A stretch of DNA of 64,000 nt from Polaromonas sp. (GTDB taxonomy: Bacteria; Pseudomonadota; Gammaproteobacteria; Burkholderiales; Burkholderiaceae_C). The notes beneath the pieces were generated by a model, which was not told where the DNA came from, searched no databases, and worked only from the letters and a program-made list of their open reading frames with translations. The stretch's first letter is position 1. The number at the start of each line of letters is the position of its first letter. The stretch is from contig JAIPCZ010000005.1 in the NCBI GenBank assembly GCA_021737975.1, positions 1 to 64,000 of the forward strand, given 5' to 3'. The translations under genes were made by a program, and so were the position numbers. Positions 26,089-36,628 of this stretch are shown piece by piece.

Positions 26089-26619
26089 TCACAGCGGCCG
26101 GTTGGCGTCCGGGTTGGGTGCGCGCCTTTGCGGCAACAGCAAGACCACACTCACGGCGGGCCACAACAGCGCCTCAAGGATCGGTGCCAGCAGCATCGAC
26201 CAGCCAGGGAAATCGTCCCCTGCGATCAGGCGCACCAGCAGGGTCAAGGCGTGGGCCGCCACGAACAAGGGCAACACCTGCGCCGCCTGCGACGGCACGC
26301 TGAACCAGAGCAGGCGGCGGTGCATGGCAATGGCCAGAAAGCTCAGGGCCGCGTAAGCCAGGGCATGTTGCCCAAGCAAAGCGCTCTGGTGCACGTCCAT
26401 GCCCAGACCCAGCACAAAGGCGGCCGTCATACCCACCCGCAAGGGCTGGTGAATGGTCCAGAAAACCAGCACCAGCGCCAGCAGGTCGGGGTGCCAGGCC
26501 GCGCGCCCGAGCAGGCCCATGTTGAGCAGCATGTTGCCACCCAGCGCGACCAGCAGGCTGCTCCAGATGAAGAGCGAGCTCGCCGGCAGCAGCAATTGTT
26601 GGCCCCGCGGCATGATCAT
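26089..26619 (-). CDS. mreD: Rod shape-determining protein MreD
   Basis: 176 residues, almost entirely hydrophobic with about five membrane segments, as expected for MreD. MreD sits in the inner membrane with MreC and links the MreB filament to the wall-synthesis enzymes. Recognition rests on position as much as sequence, because the family is poorly conserved: it overlaps mreC by four bases and is followed by mrdA after 33 bp. Confidence 0.9.
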   Translation of the reverse strand: MIMPRGQQLLLPASSLFIWSSLLVALGGNMLLNMGLLGRAAWHPDLLALVLVFWTIHQPLRVGMTAAFVLGLGMDVHQSALLGQHALAYAALSFLAIAMHRRLLWFSVPSQAAQVLPLFVAAHALTLLVRLIAGDDFPGWSMLLAPILEALLWPAVSVVLLLPQRRAPNPDANRPL

Positions 26620-27536
26620 GGCGGACTCCCCTTGCTGCCGTTCCCGGGATCGACGGACACTGCGGGGCGGGCCGGCACCTGCGCGCCAAGCGGCTGCAGA
26701 ACCAGCACGTGCAGGCTGCCTTCCAGCCGGGCGATGGGTTGCGCCGTGATGCGGGCAAAAGCCGAATCGGCGCGGCGCTCAATCTTCAGCACCCGGCCCA
26801 CCTGCAGGCCGGGCGGGTAGATGCCGTCCACGCCGCTGGTGGTGAGCAAGTCGCCCGCGGCCATGTCCACGTTGGCGTCCATGTAGCGCAACTCGAGTGT
26901 GCCGCTGCTCGAGGTGGTATTTCCAAAGGCCAACCCGCGAGCGCCGGTGCGTGTGTTGAGCACGGGAATGGCCTGATTGGGATCGGTGATCAGGGTCACC
27001 TCGCTCATCATCGGATAAACCCGGGTCACCTGGCCCAGAATACCGGTCTCGTCCAGCACGGGCGCCCCGGCTGCCACGGCCTCCAGGGCACCCTTGTCGA
27101 TGATGACTTTGCGGGTGTAGGGATCGGCCGCGTCGTAGAGGACCTGAGCCGCCAGGGCGGGTGTGTTGATGCGCGCGCGCATCTCAAGCAAAGCCCGCAA
27201 GCGCACGTTTTCAAGCGTCAGTTGCTCCACTTGCTGGGCCCGCTGGGACTGCAGGCCGAGCTGGTACTGCGCTGCCGCCTCCCTGGTTTGGGACCGGTTG
27301 AGGGATTCAAAATACTGGCTGCCACCCTGGCCCCAGATGATGGGGCGCAGCGCCAGCCACTGCACCGGGTAGAGCGCCGTGGCGATCACGCTGCGCAGGG
27401 GCTGGATCACATGGAAACGCAGATCGGCCACCATCAGCAGCAGCGCCAGCGCGCTGAAAAATACGAGTTTGGACAGTGCGGACGGGCCCTGCCTGAAGAA
27501 TGGCGGTGGCGTGCCGTCCAGCGTACCGAGTGGCAT
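26616..27536 (-). CDS. mreC: Rod shape-determining protein MreC
   Basis: 306 residues: one N-terminal membrane anchor (LVFFSALALLLMVADLRFHV), a coiled-coil stretch around residues 75-110, and the periplasmic beta-barrel pair (ARINTPALAAQVLYDAADPY; VLDETGILGQVTRVYP; LLTTSGVDGIYPPGLQVG). MreC forms periplasmic filaments that activate PBP2. It starts 15 bp after mreB and overlaps mreD by ATGA. The tail is Pro/Gly-rich. Confidence 0.95.
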   Translation of the reverse strand: MPLGTLDGTPPPFFRQGPSALSKLVFFSALALLLMVADLRFHVIQPLRSVIATALYPVQWLALRPIIWGQGGSQYFESLNRSQTREAAAQYQLGLQSQRAQQVEQLTLENVRLRALLEMRARINTPALAAQVLYDAADPYTRKVIIDKGALEAVAAGAPVLDETGILGQVTRVYPMMSEVTLITDPNQAIPVLNTRTGARGLAFGNTTSSSGTLELRYMDANVDMAAGDLLTTSGVDGIYPPGLQVGRVLKIERRADSAFARITAQPIARLEGSLHVLVLQPLGAQVPARPAVSVDPGNGSKGSPP

Positions 27537-27551
27537 CGCTGTGTGGCCCGC

Positions 27552-28637
<1,086 letters not shown>

Positions 28638-28795
28638 TCACCGGGTAACGGGTTCAAAGTGGGTTAATTTTGGGCTTAGGGAAGCGCTGGCGCACCTTGC
28701 CTCTCAAGGGATGGATAATACCCTATTGCCTGTGCATAACTCTGCAGAAAGCCATCTGATGGCCTTCATTTACACCCTGTTTCGATTGAACACCC

Positions 28796-29095
28796 ATGTC
28801 ACTTTCTACCGCTGATATTGACCGCCTGGCGCATTTGGCCCGGCTGGGCCTGGCCCCGGACGAGCGCACCCGCCTGCGCGCACAACTCAATGATTTTTTT
28901 GGCATTGTGGAAAAAATGCGCGCCGTCGACACCACCGGCATCGTCCCGCTGGCGCATCCGGTGGAGATCATGGGTGATGTGGCGCTGCGCCTGCGCGACG
29001 ATATCGCCAGCGAGCCCAACCAGCGCGCAGCCAACCAGCGCAATGCGCCGGCGCTCGATGCCGGCCTGTTCCTGGTGCCCCGGGTGATTGAATAA
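28796..29095 (+). CDS. gatC: Glutamyl/aspartyl-tRNA amidotransferase subunit C
   Basis: 99 residues: [17 protein letters not shown] at the start and [12 protein letters not shown] at the end are typical. GatC stabilises the GatA-GatB complex that amidates Glu-tRNA(Gln) and Asp-tRNA(Asn). It heads the gatCAB operon, divergent from mreB, with gatA starting 19 bp after its stop. Confidence 0.96.
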   Translation: MSLSTADIDRLAHLARLGLAPDERTRLRAQLNDFFGIVEKMRAVDTTGIVPLAHPVEIMGDVALRLRDDIASEPNQRAANQRNAPALDAGLFLVPRVIE

Positions 29096-29114
29096 ACAAG
29101 AAAAACAACACATC

Positions 29115-30611
29115 ATGACGCAAATTAGCTCTGATCTGCATGATCTGACGGTGGCCCAACTGGCCACACTTTTACGCGAGCGCCAGGTCTCTTCGCTCGA
29201 GGTGGCCGAGCATTTTCTGGCCCGTGCCGCGACACACACCGAGCTCGGTGCCTTTTTGGACAGGCAGCCCGACGTCACGCTGGCCCAGGCCCGTGCCGCC
29301 GACGACCGCTTGGCCGCCGGCAACGCCGGGACGCTGGCAGGCGTGCCGCTGGCGCACAAGGACATCTTCGTGACGCGCGATTTCGCCACCACGGCCGGCT
29401 CCAGGATGCTCAAGGGCTACCACTCGCCGTTTGACGCCACCGTGGTGGCCAGGCTCGGTGCCGGCGTGCCGGGCGGCGCACCTGGCGCGGGCATGGTGAC
29501 TCTGGGCAAGCTCAACTGCGACGAGTTCGCCATGGGCTCGGCCAACGAAAACTCGGCCTATGGCCCGGTCAAGAACCCCTGGGACACCCGTTGCACGCCC
29601 GGTGGCTCCTCGGGCGGCAGCGCCGCCGCCGTGGCCGCGCGCCTGACACCCGCTGCCACCGGCACCGACACCGGGGGTTCGATCCGCCAACCCGCCTCGT
29701 TCTGCGGTGTCACCGGCATCAAGCCGACCTACGGCCGGGCCTCGCGTTATGGCATGGTGGCCTTTGCCTCCAGCCTCGACCAGGCCGGGCCGCTGGCGCG
29801 CACCGCCGAGGACTGCGCCCTGCTGCTGGGCGCCATGTGCGGTCCCGACCCCGACCGCGACTCAACCTCACTGGATGTGCCGGCTGAAGACTTCAGTCTC
29901 AGCCTCAACGCCGATCTGGCCGGACTGCGCATCGGCATACCGGCCGAGTTCTTTGGCGAGGGCCTGGCTCCCGACGTGCGCGCGGCGGTCGATGCGGCGC
30001 TGAAGGAATTCGAGCGACTCGGCGCCCGGCTGGTGCCCATTTCGCTGCCGCGCACCGAGTTGTCGATTCCGGTGTACTACATCATTGCGCCGGCCGAGGC
30101 GTCGAGCAACCTGAGCCGTTTCGACGGTGTCAAGTTCGGCTTTCGGGCCAAGCAGTACACCGACCTCAACGACATGTACCTGCAAACCCGCGACCAGGGT
30201 TTTGGCGACGAGGTCAAGCGTCGCATCATGATCGGCACCTATGTGCTGAGCCATGGCTACTACGACGCCTACTACCTGCAGGCGCAAAAAATCCGCCGCA
30301 TGATTGCCGACGATTTTCAGCAGGCCTTCAAGCAGTGCGACGTGATTGCCGGGCCGGTGGCACCCACCGTGGCCTGGAAGCTCGGTGGCCACAGCGACCC
30401 CCTGGCGGACTACCTGGCCGACATCTTTACCTTGCCCGCTTCTCTGGCGGGTTTGCCCGGCATGAGCCTGCCAGTGGGATTTGGCGCCGGCAAGATGCCG
30501 GTGGGCATGCAACTGATCGGCAACTACCTGAGTGAGTCGCGCCTGCTGAACGTGGCGCACCGCTTCCAGCAGGCCACCGATTGGCATGCGGCCAAACCGC
30601 AAGGAATTTGA
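29115..30611 (+). CDS. gatA: Glutamyl/aspartyl-tRNA amidotransferase subunit A
   Basis: 498 residues from the ATG at 29115 (an open frame extends nine codons upstream into gatC). It is the amidase subunit, with the Ser-cisSer-Lys triad visible as LAHKDIF (Lys), [15 protein letters not shown] and [16 protein letters not shown]. It releases ammonia from glutamine and channels it to GatB. It ends two bases before gatB. Confidence 0.97.
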   Translation: MTQISSDLHDLTVAQLATLLRERQVSSLEVAEHFLARAATHTELGAFLDRQPDVTLAQARAADDRLAAGNAGTLAGVPLAHKDIFVTRDFATTAGSRMLKGYHSPFDATVVARLGAGVPGGAPGAGMVTLGKLNCDEFAMGSANENSAYGPVKNPWDTRCTPGGSSGGSAAAVAARLTPAATGTDTGGSIRQPASFCGVTGIKPTYGRASRYGMVAFASSLDQAGPLARTAEDCALLLGAMCGPDPDRDSTSLDVPAEDFSLSLNADLAGLRIGIPAEFFGEGLAPDVRAAVDAALKEFERLGARLVPISLPRTELSIPVYYIIAPAEASSNLSRFDGVKFGFRAKQYTDLNDMYLQTRDQGFGDEVKRRIMIGTYVLSHGYYDAYYLQAQKIRRMIADDFQQAFKQCDVIAGPVAPTVAWKLGGHSDPLADYLADIFTLPASLAGLPGMSLPVGFGAGKMPVGMQLIGNYLSESRLLNVAHRFQQATDWHAAKPQGI

Positions 30612-30613
30612 AG

Positions 30614-32092
30614 ATGAGCACCACTTTTCAAGATGACAAACCTGTCACCGCGTCGCTGCTGATCATGGGTTATGAGGTCGTGATCGGCTTCGAAACCCAC
30701 GCCCAGCTTTCCACCCAATCCAAGATTTTCAGCCGCGCGCCGACCGCATTCGGCGCCGAGCCCAACACCCAGGCCTGCGCCGTGGACCTGGCTTTGCCCG
30801 GCACCCTGCCGGTCATGAACAAGGGCGCGGTGGAACGCGCCATCGAGTTCGGCCTGGCCGTGGGTTCCCACATTGCCGAGCGCAGCATTTTTGCCCGCAA
30901 GAACTACTTCTACCCCGACCTGCCAAAGGGCTACCAGATCAGCCAATTCGAGATCCCGGTGGTGCAGGGCGGCGCGGTCGAGTTTTACCTCGGCGACGAG
31001 AAAAAATCGGTCCGCCTGGTGCGCGCCCACCTCGAAGAGGACGCGGGCAAGTCGCTGCACGAGGATTTCATCGGCCAGACCGGCATCGACCTGAACCGCG
31101 CCGGCACGCCCTTGCTTGAGATCGTCACCGAGCCCGATATGCGCTCGAGTGCCGAGGCCGTGGCCTATGCCAAGGAATTGCACAAGATCGTCACCTGGAT
31201 CGGCATTTGCGACGGCAACATGCAGGAAGGATCTTTCCGTTGCGACGCCAATGTGTCGGTGCGCAAACCCGGTGCCGGCTTCGGCACACGCCGCGAGATC
31301 AAGAACCTCAACAGCTTCAAGTTCATGCAACAGGCCATCGACTACGAGATCCGCTGGCAAATCGAGGAACTCGCGGACGGCCGCGCGATCCAGCAGGCCA
31401 CCGTGCTGTTCAACCCCGACACCGGCGAAACGCGCGCCATGCGCACCAAGGAAGACGCCGCCGATTACCGCTATTTCCCCGACCCCGATCTGCCGCCGCT
31501 GGTGATCGCACCCGAGTGGGTGGAGCGCGTGCGCCGCGAGATGACCGAGTTGCCGCGCCTGATGGCGCAGCGTTTTGTGCGCGACTACGGCCTGTCCGAC
31601 TATGACGCAAACACGCTGACACAAAACCGAGAGGTGGCCGCCTACTTTGAAGCCGCAACGCAGACCTGTGGCCAGCCCAAGCTGGTCGGTAACTGGATCA
31701 TGGGTGAGATCTCGCGCCGGCTCAAGCTGCTCGAGGCCGACATCAGCGCCTGCCCGATCACACCAGCGCAACTGGCGCAACTGGTCGGCCGCATCCAGGA
31801 CGGCACCATTTCGAACAACGCGGCACGCCAGGTGCTCGATGTGCTGTGGTCCGAGCCGCAAGGCACGGTCGATGCCATCATCGAAGCCAAGGGCCTCAAG
31901 CAGATGAGCGACACCGGTGCGCTGGAGTCGATCGTCGACACGGTGCTGGCCGCCAACCCCAAGAATGTGGCCGAATTCCGCGCCGGCAATACCAAGGCGC
32001 TCAACGCGCTGGTGGGTCAGATCATGAAGGGCAGCCAGGGCAAGGCCAATCCGCAACAGGTCAACGCCCTGTTGCTGCAAAAACTGGCCTGA
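30614..32092 (+). CDS. gatB: Glutamyl/aspartyl-tRNA amidotransferase subunit B
   Basis: 492 residues from the ATG at 30614, two bases after the gatA stop. It is the kinase/amidotransferase subunit: [20 protein letters not shown] and [15 protein letters not shown] in the cradle domain, and the tRNA-binding helical YqeY-like tail ending [14 protein letters not shown]. The presence of gatCAB implies an indirect route for Gln-tRNA and/or Asn-tRNA in this organism, as is usual for Comamonadaceae. Confidence 0.97.
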   Translation: MSTTFQDDKPVTASLLIMGYEVVIGFETHAQLSTQSKIFSRAPTAFGAEPNTQACAVDLALPGTLPVMNKGAVERAIEFGLAVGSHIAERSIFARKNYFYPDLPKGYQISQFEIPVVQGGAVEFYLGDEKKSVRLVRAHLEEDAGKSLHEDFIGQTGIDLNRAGTPLLEIVTEPDMRSSAEAVAYAKELHKIVTWIGICDGNMQEGSFRCDANVSVRKPGAGFGTRREIKNLNSFKFMQQAIDYEIRWQIEELADGRAIQQATVLFNPDTGETRAMRTKEDAADYRYFPDPDLPPLVIAPEWVERVRREMTELPRLMAQRFVRDYGLSDYDANTLTQNREVAAYFEAATQTCGQPKLVGNWIMGEISRRLKLLEADISACPITPAQLAQLVGRIQDGTISNNAARQVLDVLWSEPQGTVDAIIEAKGLKQMSDTGALESIVDTVLAANPKNVAEFRAGNTKALNALVGQIMKGSQGKANPQQVNALLLQKLA

Positions 32093-32142
32093 TCACCCGG
32101 CGCCGCGCTGCGACACGCTGCGGTCGCGCGCGCCACCCGGCG

Positions 32143-32829
32143 TCAGCGTGCCGGGCCCGCCGTGGCAGGCGCCTGATTGGCCTGCCAGAGCGGCTCCAGG
32201 CGCTTCTGTTCTTCGTCAAAGTGGGCATTGACCCGCTGGACTTCCGTGTCCTTTTCAGCCAGAAAGCGCTGCTGTTCTGCCAGCGTTTGGGTCACACCAG
32301 CGATCTGGCGCTGCAGTTTCGCCGGTGCCTTGCTCGGGTCCTTGGCATAAAACGCCATCTCTTCGGTCAGTTTGCTGCGCTCAGCCAGCAGGTCTTTCAA
32401 ACGCGCTGCGCCCACCTGCCTGACGAGCAGGATTTGATCCAGCGTGTCTTCCCGGTCTTTTTGATGCGCGGCGCGACTAGGATAACGGACCAAGAGCGCC
32501 CGTTCCATCCTCTTCTCCTCGTCTTTTTTGGCGCGTTCCTTTTGCTCGGCCCGGATTCTGGCCTCGGACTGGCTCTGCTCGAGCGGCGTCAGGACCGGCC
32601 CGATTTTGGCTTTCACGGTGCCGCTCGGATTAAGAATCGTTTGTTCCCGGTCATTACATTCGACGATCGGGCGGTCCGAGGTGAGCTTGCGCCCGCCGGC
32701 ATCGGTGCAAGTGTAGATTTGGGGCGTGGGCCCGCCCGCGCTCTGCGCCCATGCCGTGACGCCGGATGTCGCCAGGACCACCCCGGCGGCAGCCCGGCAA
32801 AACCAGGCGCGGGCTGGGCTGGGAGTCAT
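32143..32829 (-). CDS. DUF4124-domain exported coiled-coil protein
   Basis: 228 residues with a signal peptide (about 1-28, cut after AWA) and then a short DUF4124 domain (QIYTCTDAGGRKLTSDRPIV), here with a Cys pair. The remaining ~150 residues are charged and helical, strongly predicted coiled coil (SEARIRAEQKERAKKDEEKR; AEKDTEVQRVNAHFDEEQKR). The function is unknown; such proteins sit in the periplasm or envelope. Its ATG overlaps the pyrE stop (ATGA), so the two are coupled, a pairing I believe is common in Burkholderiales. Confidence 0.85.
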   Translation of the reverse strand: MTPSPARAWFCRAAAGVVLATSGVTAWAQSAGGPTPQIYTCTDAGGRKLTSDRPIVECNDREQTILNPSGTVKAKIGPVLTPLEQSQSEARIRAEQKERAKKDEEKRMERALLVRYPSRAAHQKDREDTLDQILLVRQVGAARLKDLLAERSKLTEEMAFYAKDPSKAPAKLQRQIAGVTQTLAEQQRFLAEKDTEVQRVNAHFDEEQKRLEPLWQANQAPATAGPAR

Positions 32830-33542
32830 GTGGGCACCCCGGAGACACCGTACCGTTCCCGGTAGGCCTGCACCCGCTGGTGGGCGTCGCCCAGGCCGGG
32901 CACAGGGTGCTGCGCCAGGTAACGCAGCAGGTCATCCAGCCGGGCAATGGCGCACACCTGCAGGCCCAATTGCTGCTGCACATACTGCACCGCGCTGTGA
33001 TTGACGTCGAGACCGTTTTCAGTGGCTTTTTCCTGGCGGTCCAGCGCAATGACCACGGCATGGGGCCGGGCACCGGCCGCCTGGATCAGGGCAATGGATT
33101 CACGCACGGCCGTGCCTGCCGACATCACATCGTCGACGATCAGGACCCGGCCTTGCAGCGGGGCCCCGACCAGGCTGCCACCTTCGCCGTGGTCTTTGGC
33201 TTCCTTGCGGTTGTAGGCAAACGGCACGTTGCGGCCCAGCCGCGCCAACTCCACCGTGAGCGCGGCACCCAGTGGAATACCCTTGTAGGCCGGGCCAAAA
33301 ATCATGTCGAATTCGAGGCCGCTGGCCAGCAGGCGCTGCGCATAGAATTGCGCCAACCGGCCCAGCTTGGCGCCATCGTCAAACAGGCCGGCATTGAAAA
33401 AATAGGGGCTCAACCGCCCGGCTTTGGTTTTGAATTCACCGAAGCGCAGCACCCCGCAGTCCACCGCAAACTGCACAAACTCCAGCGCCAGCGTGTCCTG
33501 GCCTGGCATCTGTGCAGTCTGGGGTTCCTTACGCTCTGTCAT
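32826..33542 (-). CDS. pyrE: Orotate phosphoribosyltransferase
   Basis: 238 residues from the ATG at 33542, chosen for its AAGGA ribosome-binding site. It converts orotate and PRPP to OMP in pyrimidine synthesis. The PRPP-binding signature VLIVDDVMSAGTAVRES is at about residues 133-149, with FKTKAGRLSPYFFNAG and GPAYKGIPLGAA before it. The start codon overlaps by two bases the ATG of the divergent exonuclease III gene, so neither gene has a separate intergenic promoter. Confidence 0.96.
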   Translation of the reverse strand: MTERKEPQTAQMPGQDTLALEFVQFAVDCGVLRFGEFKTKAGRLSPYFFNAGLFDDGAKLGRLAQFYAQRLLASGLEFDMIFGPAYKGIPLGAALTVELARLGRNVPFAYNRKEAKDHGEGGSLVGAPLQGRVLIVDDVMSAGTAVRESIALIQAAGARPHAVVIALDRQEKATENGLDVNHSAVQYVQQQLGLQVCAIARLDDLLRYLAQHPVPGLGDAHQRVQAYRERYGVSGVPT

Positions 33543-34338
33543 GAAAAAGTCCTTGTTCAAATTAACCAGCCTGAACCTCAATGGCATCCGCTCGGCCTGC
33601 AGCAAAGGCTTGCCCGCCTGGGTCGCTGAAAACACCCCCGATTGTATTTGTGTCCAGGAAGTCAAGGCCCAAAGCGACGACGTGCAGGGCCGTTTCGAGC
33701 AACTGCATGAACTGCGCGGCTACTTTCATTTTGCCGCAAAAAAAGGCTATTCCGGTGTGGGAATATACAGCCGCCAGCAACCCAGCGATGTCCGCACGGG
33801 ATTTGGCAATCCCGAGTTCGATGCCGAAGGGCGTTATGTGGAGTTGCGCTTTGACAGCGCCGATGTGAAGCGCTCCATCATCAGTTGCTACTTCCCCAGC
33901 GGCTCGTCGGGCGAGGAGCGGCAGCAGGCCAAGTTCCGGTTTCTTGACGCGATTTATCCGCACCTCCAGCGCCTGAAGGCAGAGCGCGAGTTTGTGCTGT
34001 GCGGGGATATCAACATCGCCCACCAGGAAATTGACCTGAAGAACTGGAAAAGCAATCAGAAAAATTCGGGCTTCCTGCCCGAAGAACGGGCCTGGATGAG
34101 CAAACTGCTCGGTGAGGGCGGCTTGGTGGACGTGTACCGCCAACTGCACCCGCGTGCCACCGACGAAGCCTACACCTGGTGGAGCAACCGGGGTCAGGCC
34201 TATGCCAAAAATGTGGGCTGGCGGCTTGACTACCACCTGGCGACCGAGCGCCTGGCACGAGGCGCCACATCAGTGGCGATTTTCAAGGACATAAAGTTCT
34301 CCGACCACGCACCGATCACGATTGGCTACGACTGGTGA
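33541..34338 (+). CDS. xth: Exodeoxyribonuclease III (AP endonuclease family)
   Basis: 265 residues of the exonuclease-endonuclease-phosphatase fold, near the usual length for ExoA/XthA. Visible catalytic motifs are LNLNGIRSA (Asn), CVQEVKA (Glu), LCGDINIAHQEIDL (Asp/Asn) and WRLDYHLATERL followed by SDHAPITIGYDW (Asp-His). It cuts at abasic sites in base-excision repair. The start overlaps the pyrE start on the other strand; a TTG four codons later is possible. No good ribosome-binding site precedes the ATG. Confidence 0.94.
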   Translation: MKKSLFKLTSLNLNGIRSACSKGLPAWVAENTPDCICVQEVKAQSDDVQGRFEQLHELRGYFHFAAKKGYSGVGIYSRQQPSDVRTGFGNPEFDAEGRYVELRFDSADVKRSIISCYFPSGSSGEERQQAKFRFLDAIYPHLQRLKAEREFVLCGDINIAHQEIDLKNWKSNQKNSGFLPEERAWMSKLLGEGGLVDVYRQLHPRATDEAYTWWSNRGQAYAKNVGWRLDYHLATERLARGATSVAIFKDIKFSDHAPITIGYDW

Positions 34339-34410
34339 CGCGCATCGATCAGCGCAAACCATGTCGGCCGGATCCGCGCTTTCAGGGCTGCATTGCTGAC
34401 GCCTCCCTTT

Positions 34411-34875
34411 TTACGGCTCAAGACAGGCGCGCAAGCCGAAAAAACCGCGCTCGAACACCTGGCCGGCCCGTTCCTGCATATCGGCCTCACGGTCGGTCTC
34501 GAACTCGGCACGCCAGCTTACAGCGCATGCGGAAGCCTCATAAGCATATGAATTTTCTGTCCTTGCCGAAAGCGACTGAACGCAGATTCGGGCCCGATAA
34601 TTCCAGACCGGGACACGCATGGGTTGCGGCGTGCCGGTGATGCGGTACTGCAGGCAGCGGTCTTCGTCGGACAGACCCGTGAGCTGATGGGTCCAGAGGC
34701 CGCCGTCGTCGAACTCCAGCACGCGCGTGCAGCCAACACGATCCGCTGGACCGTTTTCGATGCGCGAGGAGCGCACCGTGTCGTTCCACTGCGGCATGGC
34801 GTTGAAGTCGCGGAGCAGTGCCCAGGCACGCTCAGCCGGTACCCTGAGCGTGACGGTGCGGGTGACGTTGACCAT
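34411..34875 (-). CDS. SRPBCC-family (START-like) ligand-binding protein
   Basis: 154 residues of a helix-grip fold, close to bacterial polyketide-cyclase/dehydrase-like proteins: TLRVPAERAWALLRDFNAMPQW at the start, GCTRVLEFDDGGLWTHQLTG in the strands and the long C-terminal helix FERGFFGLRACL. These proteins bind hydrophobic ligands; no specific function can be assigned. It lies alone between the exonuclease gene and the divergent TRAP operon. Confidence 0.82.
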   Translation of the reverse strand: MVNVTRTVTLRVPAERAWALLRDFNAMPQWNDTVRSSRIENGPADRVGCTRVLEFDDGGLWTHQLTGLSDEDRCLQYRITGTPQPMRVPVWNYRARICVQSLSARTENSYAYEASACAVSWRAEFETDREADMQERAGQVFERGFFGLRACLEP

Positions 34876-34999
34876 GGTGTTGATCCTCAGGCAGAAGCGG
34901 GGTTTCGACGTGTGTTCTGAAAATGTGCTTTTGGCGCTAAGATTTGCTGTGCCATTGGCATTTGGTGTTGTCTATTTTTACATGCAAGGAAGCAACTAT

Positions 35000-36010
35000 A
35001 TGAAGAAGTTCGTTCAACGCGCGCTCGTGGGCCTGATTGGTGGCGGTGCCTTCGCCCTTGCCGCCCATTCGGCCGAATTGCGGTTCAATAATCCGTTGCC
35101 GGAATCGCGCCCTGAAACCAGGGAACTGATGAAGTTCGCCGACGACGTGGGCAAGAACAGTGGCGGTGCCATCACCGTCAAGATGAACAACGGGGGAGCG
35201 CTGGGTATCAAGGATGCCGACGTGCTTCAGGTTTTGCCCAAGGGCGCGGTCGACATGAGCCTGATCTGGGCCAACTACGTTTCCCGCGATGCGCCGGCCC
35301 TGGCCACCGTGGTGGTGCAGGGAACCATCGGCACAGTGGAGGAGCTCAAGCGGGCATTGCCCGTGGTGCGGCAGATTTACGATGAGGAACTGAAGGACTG
35401 GGGCATTACTGCCGTGGGTTACCTGGCCATTCCGATGCTGGAAGCATCGGTGTTTTGCCGCGACCAGCCGGTCAAGTCGCTGGCCGAGCTGAAATCCAGG
35501 AAGCTGCGGGTCTGGGCCAAGGAGCAGGTGGCTTCGTTCAAGCGCCTGGGCATTGCCGCCCAGATCGTCGGGCAGGCCGACATGTATGTGGCCATGAAAA
35601 CCGGCGTGGTCGATTGCGCGGTGTACCCGGCCTTGTATGCCCACACGGTGAACATGCACGAGGTGGCCAAGTACGGCGCCTTCCTGTACCCGATGCCCTC
35701 CGGCCCGTACGCGCTGGGCATGGCCACGGCCAAGTGGAATGCACTCCCGGAGGCGCAGCGCAAAGCCGTTACCAAGGCGGCAGACGACACCTGGCTTCGC
35801 TCAAACGAGTATTCGGCCGATCACCAGCGTGAGTTGGCCGCGCGCGAGGAACTCAAAAAGAAGGGCATCACCTGGTTGGGCGACTTCCCGGAGGCGGACC
35901 GCAAGCAATTCCTGGATGCCGTGTCGGCCACCTGGGCCGATCTGGCAACGGACGCCGGGGGCAAGGCACCGGCTTACCGTGAACGCGTGCTCAAGGCGAT
36001 GGGGCGATAA
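35000..36010 (+). CDS. TRAP transporter substrate-binding protein (DctP family)
   Basis: 336 residues from the ATG at 35000, which has an AAGGA site 9 bp upstream; the open frame runs further upstream but would delete the signal peptide from its N-terminal position. Residues 1-26 are a signal peptide (cut after AHS/A). The DctP core includes ADVLQVLPKGAVDMSLIW, AELKSRKLRVWAKEQVASFK and QADMYVAMKTGVVDCAVYP, where the Arg normally contacting a carboxylate lies in RKLRVW. It heads the P-Q-M operon; the solute is probably an organic acid. Confidence 0.94.
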   Translation: MKKFVQRALVGLIGGGAFALAAHSAELRFNNPLPESRPETRELMKFADDVGKNSGGAITVKMNNGGALGIKDADVLQVLPKGAVDMSLIWANYVSRDAPALATVVVQGTIGTVEELKRALPVVRQIYDEELKDWGITAVGYLAIPMLEASVFCRDQPVKSLAELKSRKLRVWAKEQVASFKRLGIAAQIVGQADMYVAMKTGVVDCAVYPALYAHTVNMHEVAKYGAFLYPMPSGPYALGMATAKWNALPEAQRKAVTKAADDTWLRSNEYSADHQRELAAREELKKKGITWLGDFPEADRKQFLDAVSATWADLATDAGGKAPAYRERVLKAMGR

Positions 36011-36056
36011 CGGCCATGCTTGAGCGCTTCGCTGTTCCTCTCGCAAGCCCAACCTG

Positions 36057-36572
36057 ATGGCGCTGGCACGCAAACTGGAGCTGATGCTGGGCCGGTTGGC
36101 CCGCCTCTTTGGCTACCTTGCGGCGCTGTCCCTGTTTGCCATCGTTGGCATCATTCTGGCCAGCGTGGTGATGCGCCGGGTCGCTGATTCCCCGCTGTAC
36201 TACACCGAAGAACTGGTGGGCCTGCTGCTGAGTGCCTCGCTGTTCCTTGCCTTGCCCATGGTGACGAAGCAGGCCAGCCATGTGCGTGTGACCTTTCTGG
36301 CCCAAGCGCTGCCAGAGCGCGGGCGTGCGGTGCTGGCCGTGCTGGCCGGGTTGGTGACACTGGGGTTTTGCGGCTGGTTTCTGGTAGAGGCGATCCCCTG
36401 GCTCGAGTTTGCCTTCAAGCGCAATATCAAGACCGAAGCGTCCAGCTTGCCCCTGGCACCCTGGATGGCTGTATTGCCCGTGTCCGTCGCGCTCAGTGCG
36501 TTGCTGGTGCTGGTGCGGCTGATCACCGGCAGTGAAAGGGCCTCATTCAGCCATGCAAAGCCCGCAGATTAA
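36057..36572 (+). CDS. TRAP transporter small permease (DctQ family)
   Basis: 171 residues with four membrane segments (LFGYLAALSLFAIVGIILAS; ELVGLLLSASLFLALPMV; AVLAVLAGLVTLGFCGWF; MAVLPVSVALSALLVLVRL), the usual layout of DctQ. It partners the large permease in Na+-dependent solute uptake. It lies 46 bp after the binding-protein gene and 56 bp before the large permease. Confidence 0.92.
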   Translation: MALARKLELMLGRLARLFGYLAALSLFAIVGIILASVVMRRVADSPLYYTEELVGLLLSASLFLALPMVTKQASHVRVTFLAQALPERGRAVLAVLAGLVTLGFCGWFLVEAIPWLEFAFKRNIKTEASSLPLAPWMAVLPVSVALSALLVLVRLITGSERASFSHAKPAD

Positions 36573-36628
36573 CTGAATGAACCCGCGCAAAAACGCGCGC
36601 AATGATCTAAAAAAACCAGGGCTTCTGC

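Noticed and set aside
24214-26820. Very long open frame (868 codons) on the plus strand opposite mrdA and mreD
   Set aside because: It is an antisense shadow caused by the high GC third-position bias; the composition (Gln/His/Gly/Arg/Val-rich, no motifs) is typical of such shadows, while the minus-strand genes have clear catalytic motifs.
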